Both the position numbers and the translations under genes were made by a program. The notes under the pieces are model-generated. The model was not told the DNA's origin, made no database searches, and worked only from the letters and a program-made list of their open reading frames with translations. From positions 1 to 64,000 of the forward strand of contig JAQVVR010000002.1 in NCBI GenBank assembly GCA_028698875.1: 64,000 bases of DNA, in the 5' to 3' direction. This DNA comes from Candidatus Izemoplasmatales bacterium (lineage in GTDB: Bacteria > Bacillota_I > Bacilli_A > Izemoplasmatales > Hujiaoplasmataceae). Shown here piece after piece: positions 9,353 to 18,787 of this stretch (the first letter of the stretch is position 1; each line of letters begins with the position of its first letter).

Positions 9353-10528
9353 ATGCACTTTTTATCGAAATTGAGCTTGTTACTATCATTTGTAATTTGG
9401 CCACAATTATTGGCAGTGGAAATTAACGAACCAGAAGGAACAAAGTATTATTTTAACGGTAGTTTGGAAACAGAAAATATCGAGTACCGGTATGGCTGTC
9501 GATTAGAGAAGGGGGTGGAAAATGATTATGATGGATTGTTAATCATAATCGATAAAACAACGGATACCGTTATTGATACAGTTCTCTATGAGACGGGATA
9601 CTTAGAAACAATTCTGTTCATCGGCGCTTTCAATGATGGCACATATGGGGTGATTATCGAGCGGATTTATGTCGAAAGACCATCGCTTACATATTGCGTT
9701 TATGATACCTTGGTTATGAAAATAAATCAAGAAGGACAAGTCATTGCTCAAATTCTTATTGATCATCAATTGAAAGAGTTTCACAATCATGGCTCTTATC
9801 TGATTTTGAATGAAATTTCCAATGACAAGCCCGATCTGGTCTTGAATTCAAGTTTAGAAATAACAACCTTGCCAGAATTTGAAACAGAATACTTTTGTGA
9901 TTTCAATTACCCTTTTATCGGTACGGCTACGGTTAATGAAGTTGATGTAGATAAAATCAGTCTGTGTAAACCAGGAATATACAATGTAGTTATCACTGAT
10001 GGTGATTATGAATTCTCATTTACGGTAGTTTTAGCGCCAACGGTTGAGGGGGCCGTCAATGGAGAAAGTTATTCGGAACCAATTCGAATTATCGTTAGTT
10101 GTCCAGCCGTCGAATTGGATGGAATGCCATTTGTTTCTGGCGATGTTGTCGCTGAACCGGGTGACCATAAATTGATTATCACCGGCGAAAATGGATATCA
10201 AAAAATCATAGACTTTCGGATTACGCCAACGGTTTTTGGGGTTGAAGATCAAGTGATTTACAGCGAACCAATCACCATTTCTGTCAATGGAATTGCGACA
10301 TTAAACGGAAAACTTATTCCAAACGGTGAGACACAAATTACGGAAAATGGTGATTATGAACTAATTATGTGGATTGGTGCCGAGAAGTATGTAACTAAAC
10401 ATTTTCGTCTTGCCATTGAAGCGGAAGACAATATCGATGAACCTAATGGAAACACCTTTCCTTTCTTGGAAACGATTCTGGGAATAGTCGTAATGGTTGG
10501 ACTGTTTTTGGTTCTGAAAAAGAAATAA
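9353..10528 (+). CDS. Secreted, C-terminally anchored surface protein of unknown function
   Basis: I do not recognise a named family. The 391-residue protein has an N-terminal signal peptide (about residues 1-21), a first domain of about 150 residues rich in beta strands, and then three related segments of about 75 residues. Each contains a pattern like SEPIxIxV...LDGxxxxxG...xGDxxLIITxENGYxxxxxFRI (about 185-360). A linker rich in acidic and polar residues leads to a single C-terminal membrane helix (about 369-387) ending in KKK. This is the layout of a cell-surface protein with Ig- or cadherin-like repeats held by a membrane helix. Its ribosome site lies inside the ackA terminator. Confidence 0.6.
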   Translation: MHFLSKLSLLLSFVIWPQLLAVEINEPEGTKYYFNGSLETENIEYRYGCRLEKGVENDYDGLLIIIDKTTDTVIDTVLYETGYLETILFIGAFNDGTYGVIIERIYVERPSLTYCVYDTLVMKINQEGQVIAQILIDHQLKEFHNHGSYLILNEISNDKPDLVLNSSLEITTLPEFETEYFCDFNYPFIGTATVNEVDVDKISLCKPGIYNVVITDGDYEFSFTVVLAPTVEGAVNGESYSEPIRIIVSCPAVELDGMPFVSGDVVAEPGDHKLIITGENGYQKIIDFRITPTVFGVEDQVIYSEPITISVNGIATLNGKLIPNGETQITENGDYELIMWIGAEKYVTKHFRLAIEAEDNIDEPNGNTFPFLETILGIVVMVGLFLVLKKK

Positions 10529-10553
10529 TCCGCTTACTATCATAGCGGATTAT
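10525..10553 (+). terminator. Hairpin without T tract between surface protein and dnaE
   Basis: ATAATCCGCT (10525-10534) pairs perfectly with AGCGGATTAT (10544-10553) around a 9-nt loop and overlaps the stop codon at its base. There is no T run; instead the extended -10 of dnaE follows at once. It may act as a transcript 3' end stabiliser or weak terminator. Confidence 0.45.
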
Positions 10554-10561
10554 GTTATAAT
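10553..10561 (+). promoter_or_regulatory. Extended -10 promoter of dnaE
   Basis: TGTTATAAT (10553-10561) is a consensus extended -10 element 18 nt before the dnaE start codon. I see no convincing -35, because that position is occupied by the hairpin. Confidence 0.45.
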
Positions 10562-10579
10562 CAAATAAGGTGATAGCCA

Positions 10580-13500
10580 ATGATGACGTTTGATTTATTC
10601 ATCCAAACCAGCTATTCATTCAATGGTAGTCTGTTGGATGTGGATAAATTGGTGTCGCGGGCTTTTGAGCAAGGATTTACCACCTTGGGAATCGCTGATC
10701 ACAAAAATCTCTACGGAGTGATTAAATTTTTCCAAAGTTGTAACGCCGTTGGTATAAAACCGGTGATAGGAACAATCATCGATATTTTGACCAAACTCGA
10801 AAGTAAAACGACGTTTTTAGTTATGGCTAAAACCAGTTTTGGGTATCACAATTTAATTAAGATTGTCTCTTATGCGCAAACGGAAAATCAAGTAATACCA
10901 TGGGATAAATTCCAAGAATGGAAACAGGGCTTAATTGTTATCGCCTTATCAGATAGAGGTGATATTTATAACGCTGTGTTAAATGGTGATATGATTACCG
11001 CCAATGATTTATACCGAGAGTATAAACAAGCATTTGAAGCATTTTATTTGGGAATTGATTTATCTAGTTTTGTATCGGAAATGCAAATTGCTCCCATGTA
11101 TAAATCAATTGGGGAGGCAATCATTGTCAACCAAGTCCATTATTTGGATAAAGAAGATCTTCGTGCCGCGAAGGTTTTGACTAAAATAATTACTGAAGAC
11201 AAAACCGGTGATGAGGGTCTGTTTGGTGATGAGGAAGCCCTTTTCAATCTAAAATCACCCACTGAACTGGCAGAATGTTATTGTGATTATCAAGTGGCTT
11301 GGAAAATGACGGAAAAGTTGATTGCGGAAATCAATGTTAAAATCGACTTCGGGCAAATTCTATTACCTAAATACAAGGTTTTTGGAGACTATCAGGCCAA
11401 GGATTATTTGCGAGCTTTATCTACAGAGGGTTTAAAAAAACGGTTGGCAAGTAAGGACAAGCAAAAAATAAATACCAGCAGTTATCAGGAACGGATCAAA
11501 TATGAATTATCAGTCATTGAACAGATGGGGTATTGCGATTATTTCCTTATCGTTTGGGATTTTGTTTTATATGCCAAAAAACACGGTATATTAGTTGGGC
11601 CGGGTCGAGGATCAGCAGCAGGATCACTTGTCAGTTATGTCCTTGGCATCGTTGATGTCGATCCCCTTGAACATAATTTGTTTTTTGAACGGTTTTTAAA
11701 TCCGCAACGGATTACTATGCCCGATATCGATATGGATTTTCCTGATGATCGTCGGGATGAGGTTATTCGATATGTAGTTGATAAATATGGAAAAGATCAT
11801 GTCGTTAACATTGTCGCGTTTGGAACCTTTCAAGGAAAAAGCGCCATTCGGGATACAGCAAAAGTATTGGGAATTAATCAAACGATTGTCGAAGAAATAA
11901 CCGGATATATCAGCGAAGCCGGTAATTCCATTGATGAATTTAAAATTAATAACCCGAAAAAATATCAATTCCTATTGGAAAACCCAGACACTTTTGATTT
12001 GTTAACGATTTCAGAGCGGATTGCTGGGTTACCCCGCCATATCTCCACCCATGCAGCGGGAATTGTTATCACAGATCACGATATTCGCGAATATGCCCCA
12101 ATTCAAAACGGATTAATGGGGATGTATCAAACCCAATTTGAAATGACCGATTTAGAAAAAATCGGTTTATTAAAAATTGATTTTCTTGGCATTCGCAATT
12201 TAACGACAATTGACCGGGTTTTACGATTAATTGAGGCGAAAACACAAACCAAGATAAATATATATAAAATTCCTATTGATGATGCAAAAACATTTAAACT
12301 ATTACAAGATGTTAACACCTTGGGCGTTTTTCAACTAGAAACAAACGGAATGATGAATTTGGTTCGGAGAATGCAAATCCAAACTTTTGAAGACATCGCC
12401 GTTTGTGTTGCTTTATTTAGACCAGGACCAATGGATAATATTCCTAGTTATATAAGTCGTCGTAATAACCAAGAAACAGTTATTTACCCGCATCCCGACT
12501 TAGAAAAAATCTTAAAGGAAACATATGGCATCATTGTTTATCAAGAACAAATTTTACAAATAGCGAATGAATTTGCTGGATACTCTTTGGGCGAAGCTGA
12601 TGTGCTTCGGCGTGCTGTTAGTAAAAAGAGCGAAGCAACGCTAGTTAAGGAACGGGAAAAATTTGTTCGTAAATGTGGGGAAAAGCATTATTCCCAACCG
12701 GTAGCCAATGAAATCTATGATTATATTGTAAAATTTGCCAATTATGGTTTTAATAAATGTCACTCGGTTGTGTATGCTTTGGTAGCCTATTGGATGGCTT
12801 ATTTAAAGGCTAACTATCCCACATATTTTATGGCGGTTTTATTGGATTCGGTGGTGGGATCAGCCAAAGCCACGGCAGACTATATCAAGGAATGTCGAAA
12901 ACTAAAGATAAAAGTATTACCCCCTCGAATCAATGAATCCCAAAAACATTATACCTTGGAAAACGGCAATCTCCGTTTTCCTTATGCAGGGATTCGAAAT
13001 ATTGGCAATGTTGTCGCCGATAAAATCACTGAAATAAAAGGTGATGTTCCCTTTGCTGGATTTCTTGATTTCATTAAACGAGCCCCAGATATGAACTCGC
13101 GAGTGGTCGAATCAATGATCATGTGTGGCATGTTTGATGACTTTCCTCAAACCAAAAAAACCTTGATAAACAATCTTAAGCAGTTAGGCAACTTCATCAA
13201 GTTGGGTGGATATGCTGGGAAAGAGACTTTTGTTTATTTGGAAGAAGATGAATATGATTTCGATTATCTTCTCGAACAGGAAAAAGAGCTGATTGGTATC
13301 AATCTCAGTTATCATCCATTTACCCGTTATGCGGAAGTAATTGAAAAAAACCATCTTCAAGTTATTTCCGATATTACGGAAACAACGACAGGACAAGTGC
13401 GGATTGCGGGAATGATTAATCGGGTAAAAAAAATCAAAACTAAATCCGGAAATGAAATGGCATTTGTGGAGCTTGAAGACGAATTTAACACGATAGAAGG

Positions 13501-13636
13501 CACTTTATTTGCTCGGGAATATGCCAATCATGTGACGTTATTAAACAAAGGGCAAGTCGTTATTATCAGCGGGTTTATGGAAAAACGCGATAACAAACAG
13601 CAAATCATAATCAATCAAATCCAACCAATTGAATAA
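10580..13636 (+). CDS. dnaE: DNA polymerase III alpha subunit, DnaE type
   Basis: This is a replicative C-family DNA polymerase. GGTGAT ends 5 nt before the ATG. Motifs in order are a PHP domain (1 to about 270), GPGRGSAAGS (about 343), the catalytic PDIDMDFPDDRR (about 380-391), RHISTHAAGIVITD, ALFRPGPMDNIPSY, VYQEQILQIA, a helix-hairpin-helix region and a C-terminal OB fold (about 935-1010). At 1018 residues it is shorter than E. coli DnaE and has no embedded proofreading exonuclease. The PHP metal site looks decayed: the usual HLHVHTEYS stretch reads DLFIQTSYS. In relatives with PolC this enzyme extends primers; PolC itself is not in this window. Confidence 0.95.
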   Translation: MMTFDLFIQTSYSFNGSLLDVDKLVSRAFEQGFTTLGIADHKNLYGVIKFFQSCNAVGIKPVIGTIIDILTKLESKTTFLVMAKTSFGYHNLIKIVSYAQTENQVIPWDKFQEWKQGLIVIALSDRGDIYNAVLNGDMITANDLYREYKQAFEAFYLGIDLSSFVSEMQIAPMYKSIGEAIIVNQVHYLDKEDLRAAKVLTKIITEDKTGDEGLFGDEEALFNLKSPTELAECYCDYQVAWKMTEKLIAEINVKIDFGQILLPKYKVFGDYQAKDYLRALSTEGLKKRLASKDKQKINTSSYQERIKYELSVIEQMGYCDYFLIVWDFVLYAKKHGILVGPGRGSAAGSLVSYVLGIVDVDPLEHNLFFERFLNPQRITMPDIDMDFPDDRRDEVIRYVVDKYGKDHVVNIVAFGTFQGKSAIRDTAKVLGINQTIVEEITGYISEAGNSIDEFKINNPKKYQFLLENPDTFDLLTISERIAGLPRHISTHAAGIVITDHDIREYAPIQNGLMGMYQTQFEMTDLEKIGLLKIDFLGIRNLTTIDRVLRLIEAKTQTKINIYKIPIDDAKTFKLLQDVNTLGVFQLETNGMMNLVRRMQIQTFEDIAVCVALFRPGPMDNIPSYISRRNNQETVIYPHPDLEKILKETYGIIVYQEQILQIANEFAGYSLGEADVLRRAVSKKSEATLVKEREKFVRKCGEKHYSQPVANEIYDYIVKFANYGFNKCHSVVYALVAYWMAYLKANYPTYFMAVLLDSVVGSAKATADYIKECRKLKIKVLPPRINESQKHYTLENGNLRFPYAGIRNIGNVVADKITEIKGDVPFAGFLDFIKRAPDMNSRVVESMIMCGMFDDFPQTKKTLINNLKQLGNFIKLGGYAGKETFVYLEEDEYDFDYLLEQEKELIGINLSYHPFTRYAEVIEKNHLQVISDITETTTGQVRIAGMINRVKKIKTKSGNEMAFVELEDEFNTIEGTLFAREYANHVTLLNKGQVVIISGFMEKRDNKQQIIINQIQPIE

Positions 13637-13672
13637 AAAAAACAACGCCGGCAAAATTATGCCGGCGTTGTT
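13635..13672 (-). terminator. Terminator of the radical SAM gene, encoding its last codons
   Basis: CAACGCCGGC and GCCGGCGTTG form a near-perfect stem. Read on the minus strand it is followed by T8 (13642-13635). The final four codons and stop of the minus-strand gene are inside the hairpin. It faces dnaE, whose stop is 20 nt away, but has no T run in that direction. Confidence 0.88.
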
Positions 13673-15315
13673 GGTGTAAAGAGAATTACTTGACGATTGT
13701 CAGGGTGGAAAAAGGCGATTAGATATCCGTTAAGATAATCGGTTACCACGGAGTATTTGAATAGATTGTCTAAGGATATGGTTTTATCAATGGCAAAATA
13801 GGCACGAAGGATGGCAATTCGGCGTGGTTTTTCCATGTGATTATCCCACCATAGTTTGGTTTTGATTTTGGCAGAAGACAAATAATCATATTTTAATGCG
13901 TTAAAAACGCTTTCGAATATTTCTGGGATGTTTGCTTTTGTAAATTCATATGCCGCACGAAACGGGTCAATATATTTATACCGATGAAATGAGTGGTTGG
14001 TTTGGCTAAAATATTTTCCCAAATTGGCAAATAAACGGTATGGAGAAAGTTGATTCTTTAGGATTTGTTCAATAGCAGTCGGCATAAAAGCTTTATTCCA
14101 AAAGAGATTTAACGCTTCATCGACTAAATGAATTTCCTGAAGATCTTCAAATGACAGAAAAGCATTTTTAATAATTTCATAAGGGGGAATATCTTGATAA
14201 ACATAATCATATTGCTTTGCTTGGTTGCGAATTTTTGTTCCCCGAAGCAACTTTAAAAAACCTAATTGCAATTCTTTGGGACGAAGTGCGAAAACATCAT
14301 TAAATGTTGTTTCAAAGCTGTTTCGATCCTCTTTTGGCAAGCCGGCAATCAGGTCTAAGTGTAAATCAATAACACCACCATCTTTAATCATTTGAATATT
14401 CTTCAGTAGCTTTTTGGTGTTTTGGTGACGATCAACAGCCATATTAGCTAAATCGTTAGTTGACTGAATCCCAATTTCAAACCGGATTAAATGTTTAGGT
14501 GCATTTGCATTTAAATAATTAATGATACTTTCCGATAATATATCGCCAGTGATTTCAAACTGAAAAACTGTATTATCTCGATAATTGTCGATGATAAACT
14601 GAAAGACTGCTTTTGCTAAATCGGGTTTCTGATTAAAAGTTCGATCTAAAAATTTAAACGTCTTAGCTCCGTGATCCATCAGATAAAGCACATCGGCCTT
14701 AAGTCTTTCCAACGCAAAAAAGCGAACATGATTTTCGCGCGCAGCTAAACAATATGAACAATGAAAGGGACAACCGCGGGACAACTCCATATATTGAATC
14801 TTATGGGGGAGATAAGCTATATCATCGGGAAAACGATAGGGATTTTTTAACAAATTTAAATCATTAATGGTGCTTTCATAGTTATGAATAATTTGATCAT
14901 CATTCTGATAAACGAGGTTGGTTACCGTCGATATCGGTTGATGATCATGAAGCCGATGCATCAAATCATTAAAAGCAATTTCGCCTTCACCAACGATGAT
15001 ATAATCAAAGTAAGGGTTTTTAATGTAAGTGTCGGAATCGTACCCCACTTCTGGTCCGCCAATAACAATGATCGGATTAGTAATGGATTTGATGGTTTGG
15101 GCGATTGTTTTAATCATCATAATATTCCATAAATAGGCCGAAAAAGCGATAACATCAGGTTTTTCGGCAATGATAGCGTTTATGATAAGATCAATATTAT
15201 CCTTAATTGTATATTCTAGTAATGTACATTCATAGTCACAATTAGCTCGCAAATAACGAAGGGCCATGTTAGTATGAATGAATTTGCTATCAATTGCTAT
15301 CAAGACGATTTTCAT
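13657..15315 (-). CDS. B12-binding-domain radical SAM protein (DUF4080 type)
   Basis: This is a radical SAM enzyme with an N-terminal cobalamin-binding-like fold (residues 1 to about 140; GGPEVGYDSD and VGEGE are typical), the CxxxCxxC cluster motif in RGCPFHCSYC (about 180-187), and the TIM-barrel pattern IGIQSTND...HLDLIAGLP. The C-terminal third matches the DUF4080 extension. Such proteins are annotated as B12-binding radical SAM proteins, and the reaction is unknown. The start at 15315 is chosen because GGTGAT lies 4 nt upstream on the minus strand; an in-frame TTG at 15327 is the alternative. It is monocistronic and divergent from uvrB. Confidence 0.88.
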   Translation of the reverse strand: MKIVLIAIDSKFIHTNMALRYLRANCDYECTLLEYTIKDNIDLIINAIIAEKPDVIAFSAYLWNIMMIKTIAQTIKSITNPIIVIGGPEVGYDSDTYIKNPYFDYIIVGEGEIAFNDLMHRLHDHQPISTVTNLVYQNDDQIIHNYESTINDLNLLKNPYRFPDDIAYLPHKIQYMELSRGCPFHCSYCLAARENHVRFFALERLKADVLYLMDHGAKTFKFLDRTFNQKPDLAKAVFQFIIDNYRDNTVFQFEITGDILSESIINYLNANAPKHLIRFEIGIQSTNDLANMAVDRHQNTKKLLKNIQMIKDGGVIDLHLDLIAGLPKEDRNSFETTFNDVFALRPKELQLGFLKLLRGTKIRNQAKQYDYVYQDIPPYEIIKNAFLSFEDLQEIHLVDEALNLFWNKAFMPTAIEQILKNQLSPYRLFANLGKYFSQTNHSFHRYKYIDPFRAAYEFTKANIPEIFESVFNALKYDYLSSAKIKTKLWWDNHMEKPRRIAILRAYFAIDKTISLDNLFKYSVVTDYLNGYLIAFFHPDNRQVILFTPTTPA

Positions 15316-15331
15316 TCGGATCACCAATTCT

Positions 15332-15361
15332 ATTTTAGCAGATTACCAGATAATATTCCAA
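15332..15361 (-). promoter_or_regulatory. Promoter of the radical SAM gene
   Basis: On the minus strand TTGGAA (15361-15356), 18 nt, then TAAAAT (15337-15332). It is back to back with the uvrB promoter. Confidence 0.45.
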
Positions 15362-15367
15362 ACATAT

Positions 15368-15396
15368 TTGGATGAGAATTAATTATATGATATACT
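15368..15396 (+). promoter_or_regulatory. Promoter of uvrB
   Basis: TTGGAT (15368-15373), a 17-nt spacer and TATACT (15391-15396) preceded by TGA, an extended -10. I see no LexA/SOS box beside it. Confidence 0.6.
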
Positions 15397-15416
15397 TATA
15401 AACGGCGGTGATGACC

Positions 15417-17378
15417 TTGAACAAACTTATTCTCCACTCTAATTATCAACCTACCGGTGATCAGCCAATTGCCATTGAAAAACTGACTAGCAACCTCTTG
15501 GCGGGCATGACTTCGCAAGTGCTTTTAGGCGCGACCGGAACAGGAAAGACTTATACAATCAGTAATGTCATTGCTAATATCAACCGACCGGTTCTGGTTT
15601 TGGCGCACAATAAAACACTTGCTGGGCAACTTTATAACGAATTCAAAACGTTCTTTCCTGAAAGCCGCGTTGAATATTTCATCTCATATTATGATTATTA
15701 TCAACCGGAAGCATATATGCCAGGGGCGGATTTATATATCGAAAAAGATGCGATGATCAATGAAGAAATTGATGAAATGCGACACGCGGCAACTTCATCA
15801 CTGTTTGAAAGAGAAGATGTAATAATTGTCGCTTCGGTATCGTGTATATACGGGATCGGCGATCCCGAGGATTATAAAAATGGAATGGTAACAATCCGAG
15901 TCGGTGATGAATTCGGACGCGACAGTCTGATAAAGAAATTAGTTAATATTCTCTTCATTCGAAATGATATTGATTTTAATCGTGGTTGTTTCCGGGTTCG
16001 GGGTGATATCGTGGAAATATTGCCCACGTACGAAAAAACAACGGGAATCCGAGTTGAATATGATTTTGATACCATCAAACGCTTACGTAAATTTAATATT
16101 GTGACTGGCGAAGTAATTGAAGATATGCAAATGATATCATTATTTCCGGCATCGCACTTTTTGACAAATCGGGACAAACTTGATGAAGCGCTTAGCCGCA
16201 TCAAGACGGAATTGATTGAGCAAATTGCCCATTTCAAATCCGAAGGGAAATTGTTGGAAGCGCAACGAATTGAACAACGGACGATGTATGATCTGGAATT
16301 ATTAAAAGAAATGGGCACGTGCGCGGGTGTAGAAAATTATTCCCGCCATTTGGCTTTGCGAGCGGCGGGAGAAACACCATCGGTTTTGATTGACTTCTTT
16401 CCTAAAGATTTTCTCTTAATCGTTGACGAATCACACGTGACACTGCCACAGGTTAGAGGGATGTTTAATGGCGATCGCAGTCGGAAACAAACTTTAGTCG
16501 ATTATGGATTCAGGTTACCTTCGGCCATGGATAATCGACCATTGAATTTTGAAGAATTTTTAAAGAAGATCAATCAAGTCATATATTGCTCCGCAACGCC
16601 TGGAGACTATGAGTTAGCGACAGCCGATGCAGTAGTTGAGCAAATTATACGACCAACGGGACTCATTGATCCTTTGGTTGTTGTTCGCAAATCAGAAGGA
16701 CAAATTGACAATCTTTTAGAAGAAATAGAAGCGACTATACTGCGAAAAGAACGAATACTAATCACTACCATGACAATTAAGATGAGTGAAGATTTGACCG
16801 ATTATTTAAAAAGTATTGGTTATAAGGTTGCATATCTGCACTCAGAAATTAAAACGCTAGAACGAATGGATATCCTTCGCAATCTGCGGCTGGGAGTTTT
16901 CGATATTTTAGTCGGTATCAATTTGTTACGCGAGGGACTTGATTTGCCAGAAGTGTCATTGATAGCCATTTTGGACGCGGATAAGGAAGGATTCTTACGA
17001 AGCGGACGAGCTTTAGTACAAATAATTGGACGAGCAGCACGCAACGTAAATGGCAAAGTAATTTTATATGCCGACAAAATCACGGACTCAATGCGATATG
17101 CTATTGATGAAACTAATCGACGCCGAAAAATACAAATTGACTACAATATCAGAAACAATATTACGCCAACAACCATCTATAAAGCTATTCATGATTCGAT
17201 TTCGATTAAGATTGATACAAAAACCGGTGAGGTTGATTATAAAAGCATTTCAAAAAGCGAGATTAAAAAAAGCATCGATATCCTGGAGCGACAAATGCAT
17301 ACAGCAGCTAAGGATTTGGATTTTGAACGCGCCGCTGAGTTAAGAGATATAATTGTGGAGATGAAAGGACATTTGTAA
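15417..17378 (+). CDS. uvrB: Excinuclease ABC subunit B
   Basis: UvrB is the damage-verifying helicase-like subunit of nucleotide excision repair. Seen motifs: [14 protein letters not shown] at the N-terminus, Walker A GATGTGKT (about 38-45), the beta-hairpin segment [57 protein letters not shown], and a C-terminal UVR motif that binds UvrC (about 617-652). TTG at 15417 is preferred as start because GGTGAT ends 4 nt before it; the ATG at 15411 overlaps that ribosome site. The stop overlaps the VanZ-like start (TAATG). uvrA and uvrC are not nearby. Confidence 0.96.
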   Translation: MNKLILHSNYQPTGDQPIAIEKLTSNLLAGMTSQVLLGATGTGKTYTISNVIANINRPVLVLAHNKTLAGQLYNEFKTFFPESRVEYFISYYDYYQPEAYMPGADLYIEKDAMINEEIDEMRHAATSSLFEREDVIIVASVSCIYGIGDPEDYKNGMVTIRVGDEFGRDSLIKKLVNILFIRNDIDFNRGCFRVRGDIVEILPTYEKTTGIRVEYDFDTIKRLRKFNIVTGEVIEDMQMISLFPASHFLTNRDKLDEALSRIKTELIEQIAHFKSEGKLLEAQRIEQRTMYDLELLKEMGTCAGVENYSRHLALRAAGETPSVLIDFFPKDFLLIVDESHVTLPQVRGMFNGDRSRKQTLVDYGFRLPSAMDNRPLNFEEFLKKINQVIYCSATPGDYELATADAVVEQIIRPTGLIDPLVVVRKSEGQIDNLLEEIEATILRKERILITTMTIKMSEDLTDYLKSIGYKVAYLHSEIKTLERMDILRNLRLGVFDILVGINLLREGLDLPEVSLIAILDADKEGFLRSGRALVQIIGRAARNVNGKVILYADKITDSMRYAIDETNRRRKIQIDYNIRNNITPTTIYKAIHDSISIKIDTKTGEVDYKSISKSEIKKSIDILERQMHTAAKDLDFERAAELRDIIVEMKGHL

Positions 17379-17821
17379 TGAAATACATCTCATTAATCAT
17401 CTCATGTGGATTAACTGGTGCTGTTTTCTGGATGTCATCATCAACAGGGACGGAATCATCATCACTTAGTTATCCAATCGCAGAAGCCGTTCAGAGGATT
17501 ATCGCAGTAATTACCCCGCAAATAGAAATTGATATTTTGATTCTACAGACAATCATTCGTAAAAGCGCGCATGTATTTGAGTATTTTCTTTTGGGCATTG
17601 CGTACGCAGTAACCTTTCATTATTTTAAATTACCTTTATGGAGTCTTGTTCTCGCCGGACTTGTTATTGCCTTTATAGATGAAGGATCGCAGTTTTTGCC
17701 AGCAGGAAGGGGACCAAGCATCATTGATGTCATCATATATGATTTTCCGGGTTATTTGATCGGGAGCTTGATTACCAAGGCAATTGTGCAAAATCATTCA
17801 CACAAAATAAACGTCTCATAA
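17378..17821 (+). CDS. VanZ-like family membrane protein
   Basis: This 147-residue membrane protein has four hydrophobic segments and the VanZ pattern: RKSAHVFEYFLLGI (about 61-74), then IDEGSQFLPAGRGPSIIDVIIYDFPGYLIG split over the third loop (DE, Q, GR, D, G conserved). VanZ of Enterococcus gives low-level teicoplanin resistance. The biochemical role of the wider family is not known. It shares one base with the uvrB stop codon and so is in the uvrB operon; the link with repair is probably incidental. Confidence 0.85.
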   Translation: MKYISLIISCGLTGAVFWMSSSTGTESSSLSYPIAEAVQRIIAVITPQIEIDILILQTIIRKSAHVFEYFLLGIAYAVTFHYFKLPLWSLVLAGLVIAFIDEGSQFLPAGRGPSIIDVIIYDFPGYLIGSLITKAIVQNHSHKINVS

Positions 17822-17840
17822 AGAGACGTTTTTTATTTTC
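17808..17840 (+). terminator. Terminator of uvrB-vanZ, overlapping the vanZ 3' end
   Basis: AACGTCTC (17810-17817), a 5-nt loop, GAGACGTT (17823-17830) and a T-rich tail. The last codons and the stop of the VanZ-like gene form the 5' arm. Confidence 0.9.
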
Positions 17841-17863
17841 TTAAAAAAATATTAAAAAAAGGC

Positions 17864-17892
17864 TTGCATTTTGATATAAATATTAATATAAT
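17864..17892 (+). promoter_or_regulatory. Promoter of the SHOCT/DUF2089/MFS operon
   Basis: TTGCAT (17864-17869), a 17-nt spacer and TATAAT (17887-17892), 44 nt upstream of the first gene. Confidence 0.7.
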
Positions 17893-17935
17893 TAAGGTGC
17901 AAGTTAAAATAATCAATAAAACGCGGTGAAAAACA

Positions 17936-18289
17936 ATGATGAATGAACCTTTAAATCAATTATCACAAGGATTGATCAGTCCCAAAGAAGCATATAGACA
18001 ATTATTTGGAGATTGTCCAAAACAAAAAGTAAACAAACCAAAGAAAGCGCATTTCATCAAAATACGAGTTGTTATTCCTAATGAAACGGGTGTTACTAGA
18101 TTTTTAGCCTTCCTGCTATTGATGCCCGTACCGATTTTTTTGGCGAAAATAATCTTGCGGAAGGTACAGTTAGATCCAACAGAAATGGGAATTTCTAAGA
18201 CCGATTTGATGCAAATGGTTTCCACCCGCGGAATCCTTATTAATGTTACTGCAAAAGATGGTGTCAAAATTTATATTAAAACCTTATAG
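17936..18289 (+). CDS. Small SHOCT-like protein with hydrophobic insert
   Basis: I recognise no named family for the whole 117-residue protein. Its N-terminus (LNQLSQGLISPKEAYRQL, about 6-23) is a SHOCT-like helical hairpin. The rest parallels the protein encoded at 18788-19171: a strand FIKIRVVI, a helix region, then DPTEMGISKTDLMQMVSTRG and a final strand pair LINVTAKDGVKIYIK. It differs in carrying a strongly hydrophobic stretch (FLAFLLLMPVPIFLAKIIL, about 59-77) that could be one membrane helix. It is the first gene of a four-gene operon with a DUF2089 regulator, a related SHOCT-like protein and an MFS exporter. ATG at 17939 is an alternative start. Confidence 0.6.
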   Translation: MMNEPLNQLSQGLISPKEAYRQLFGDCPKQKVNKPKKAHFIKIRVVIPNETGVTRFLAFLLLMPVPIFLAKIILRKVQLDPTEMGISKTDLMQMVSTRGILINVTAKDGVKIYIKTL

Positions 18290-18298
18290 GAGGAAAAA

Positions 18299-18775
18299 AT
18301 GGAAAAAATGAAATTTGTGAAAGACCAAATGTTTAGAACCGATTTATTCAAAGAAAAAGCAAAATACCCAGTGATTTCCGAATGCCCTGTTTGTCATGAC
18401 GATTTATATGTTACTAAATTAGTCTGTGAAAAATGTGGAACAGGTATCGAAGGTAAGTTTGCCTTATCTAAATTCAATTACTTGGACACAGAAAAACTCT
18501 ACTTTATTGAAGTGTTTGTCAAAAACCGCGGGAACATCAAGGCAATCGAAAAGGAAATGAATATTTCTTATCCGACGGTCAAGAAATTACTTGACGAAGT
18601 AATCACAGTATTAGGATATAACCCTGATCAATCCACTTCGCCGGATGAAACAAATGAAACTTCTGAGACGGCTTCGGATACACCGAAACTATCAAAGCTT
18701 GAAATCATCGAGAAAATTCAAAAGGGAGAAATCACGGTCACAGAAGCCGCAGAACTCTTAAAGAAAATCAAATAG
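18299..18775 (+). CDS. DUF2089 family zinc-ribbon/HTH protein with SHOCT-like tail
   Basis: This 158-residue protein has an N-terminal zinc ribbon (CPVC near residue 27 and CEKCG near residue 41) and a helix-turn-helix region (FVKNRGNIKAIEKEMNISYPTVKKLLDEV, about 75-103, here written in parts as NIKAIEKEMN and SYPTVKKLLDEV). This is the DUF2089 layout, probably a DNA-binding regulator. After a Ser/Thr/Glu-rich linker the C-terminus (KLEIIEKIQKGEITVTEAAE) repeats the SHOCT-like motif of both neighbouring proteins. AGGAGG precedes the start. It probably regulates its own operon, but I did not identify an operator. Confidence 0.8.
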   Translation: MEKMKFVKDQMFRTDLFKEKAKYPVISECPVCHDDLYVTKLVCEKCGTGIEGKFALSKFNYLDTEKLYFIEVFVKNRGNIKAIEKEMNISYPTVKKLLDEVITVLGYNPDQSTSPDETNETSETASDTPKLSKLEIIEKIQKGEITVTEAAELLKKIK

Positions 18776-18787
18776 GAGGAAATGAAA

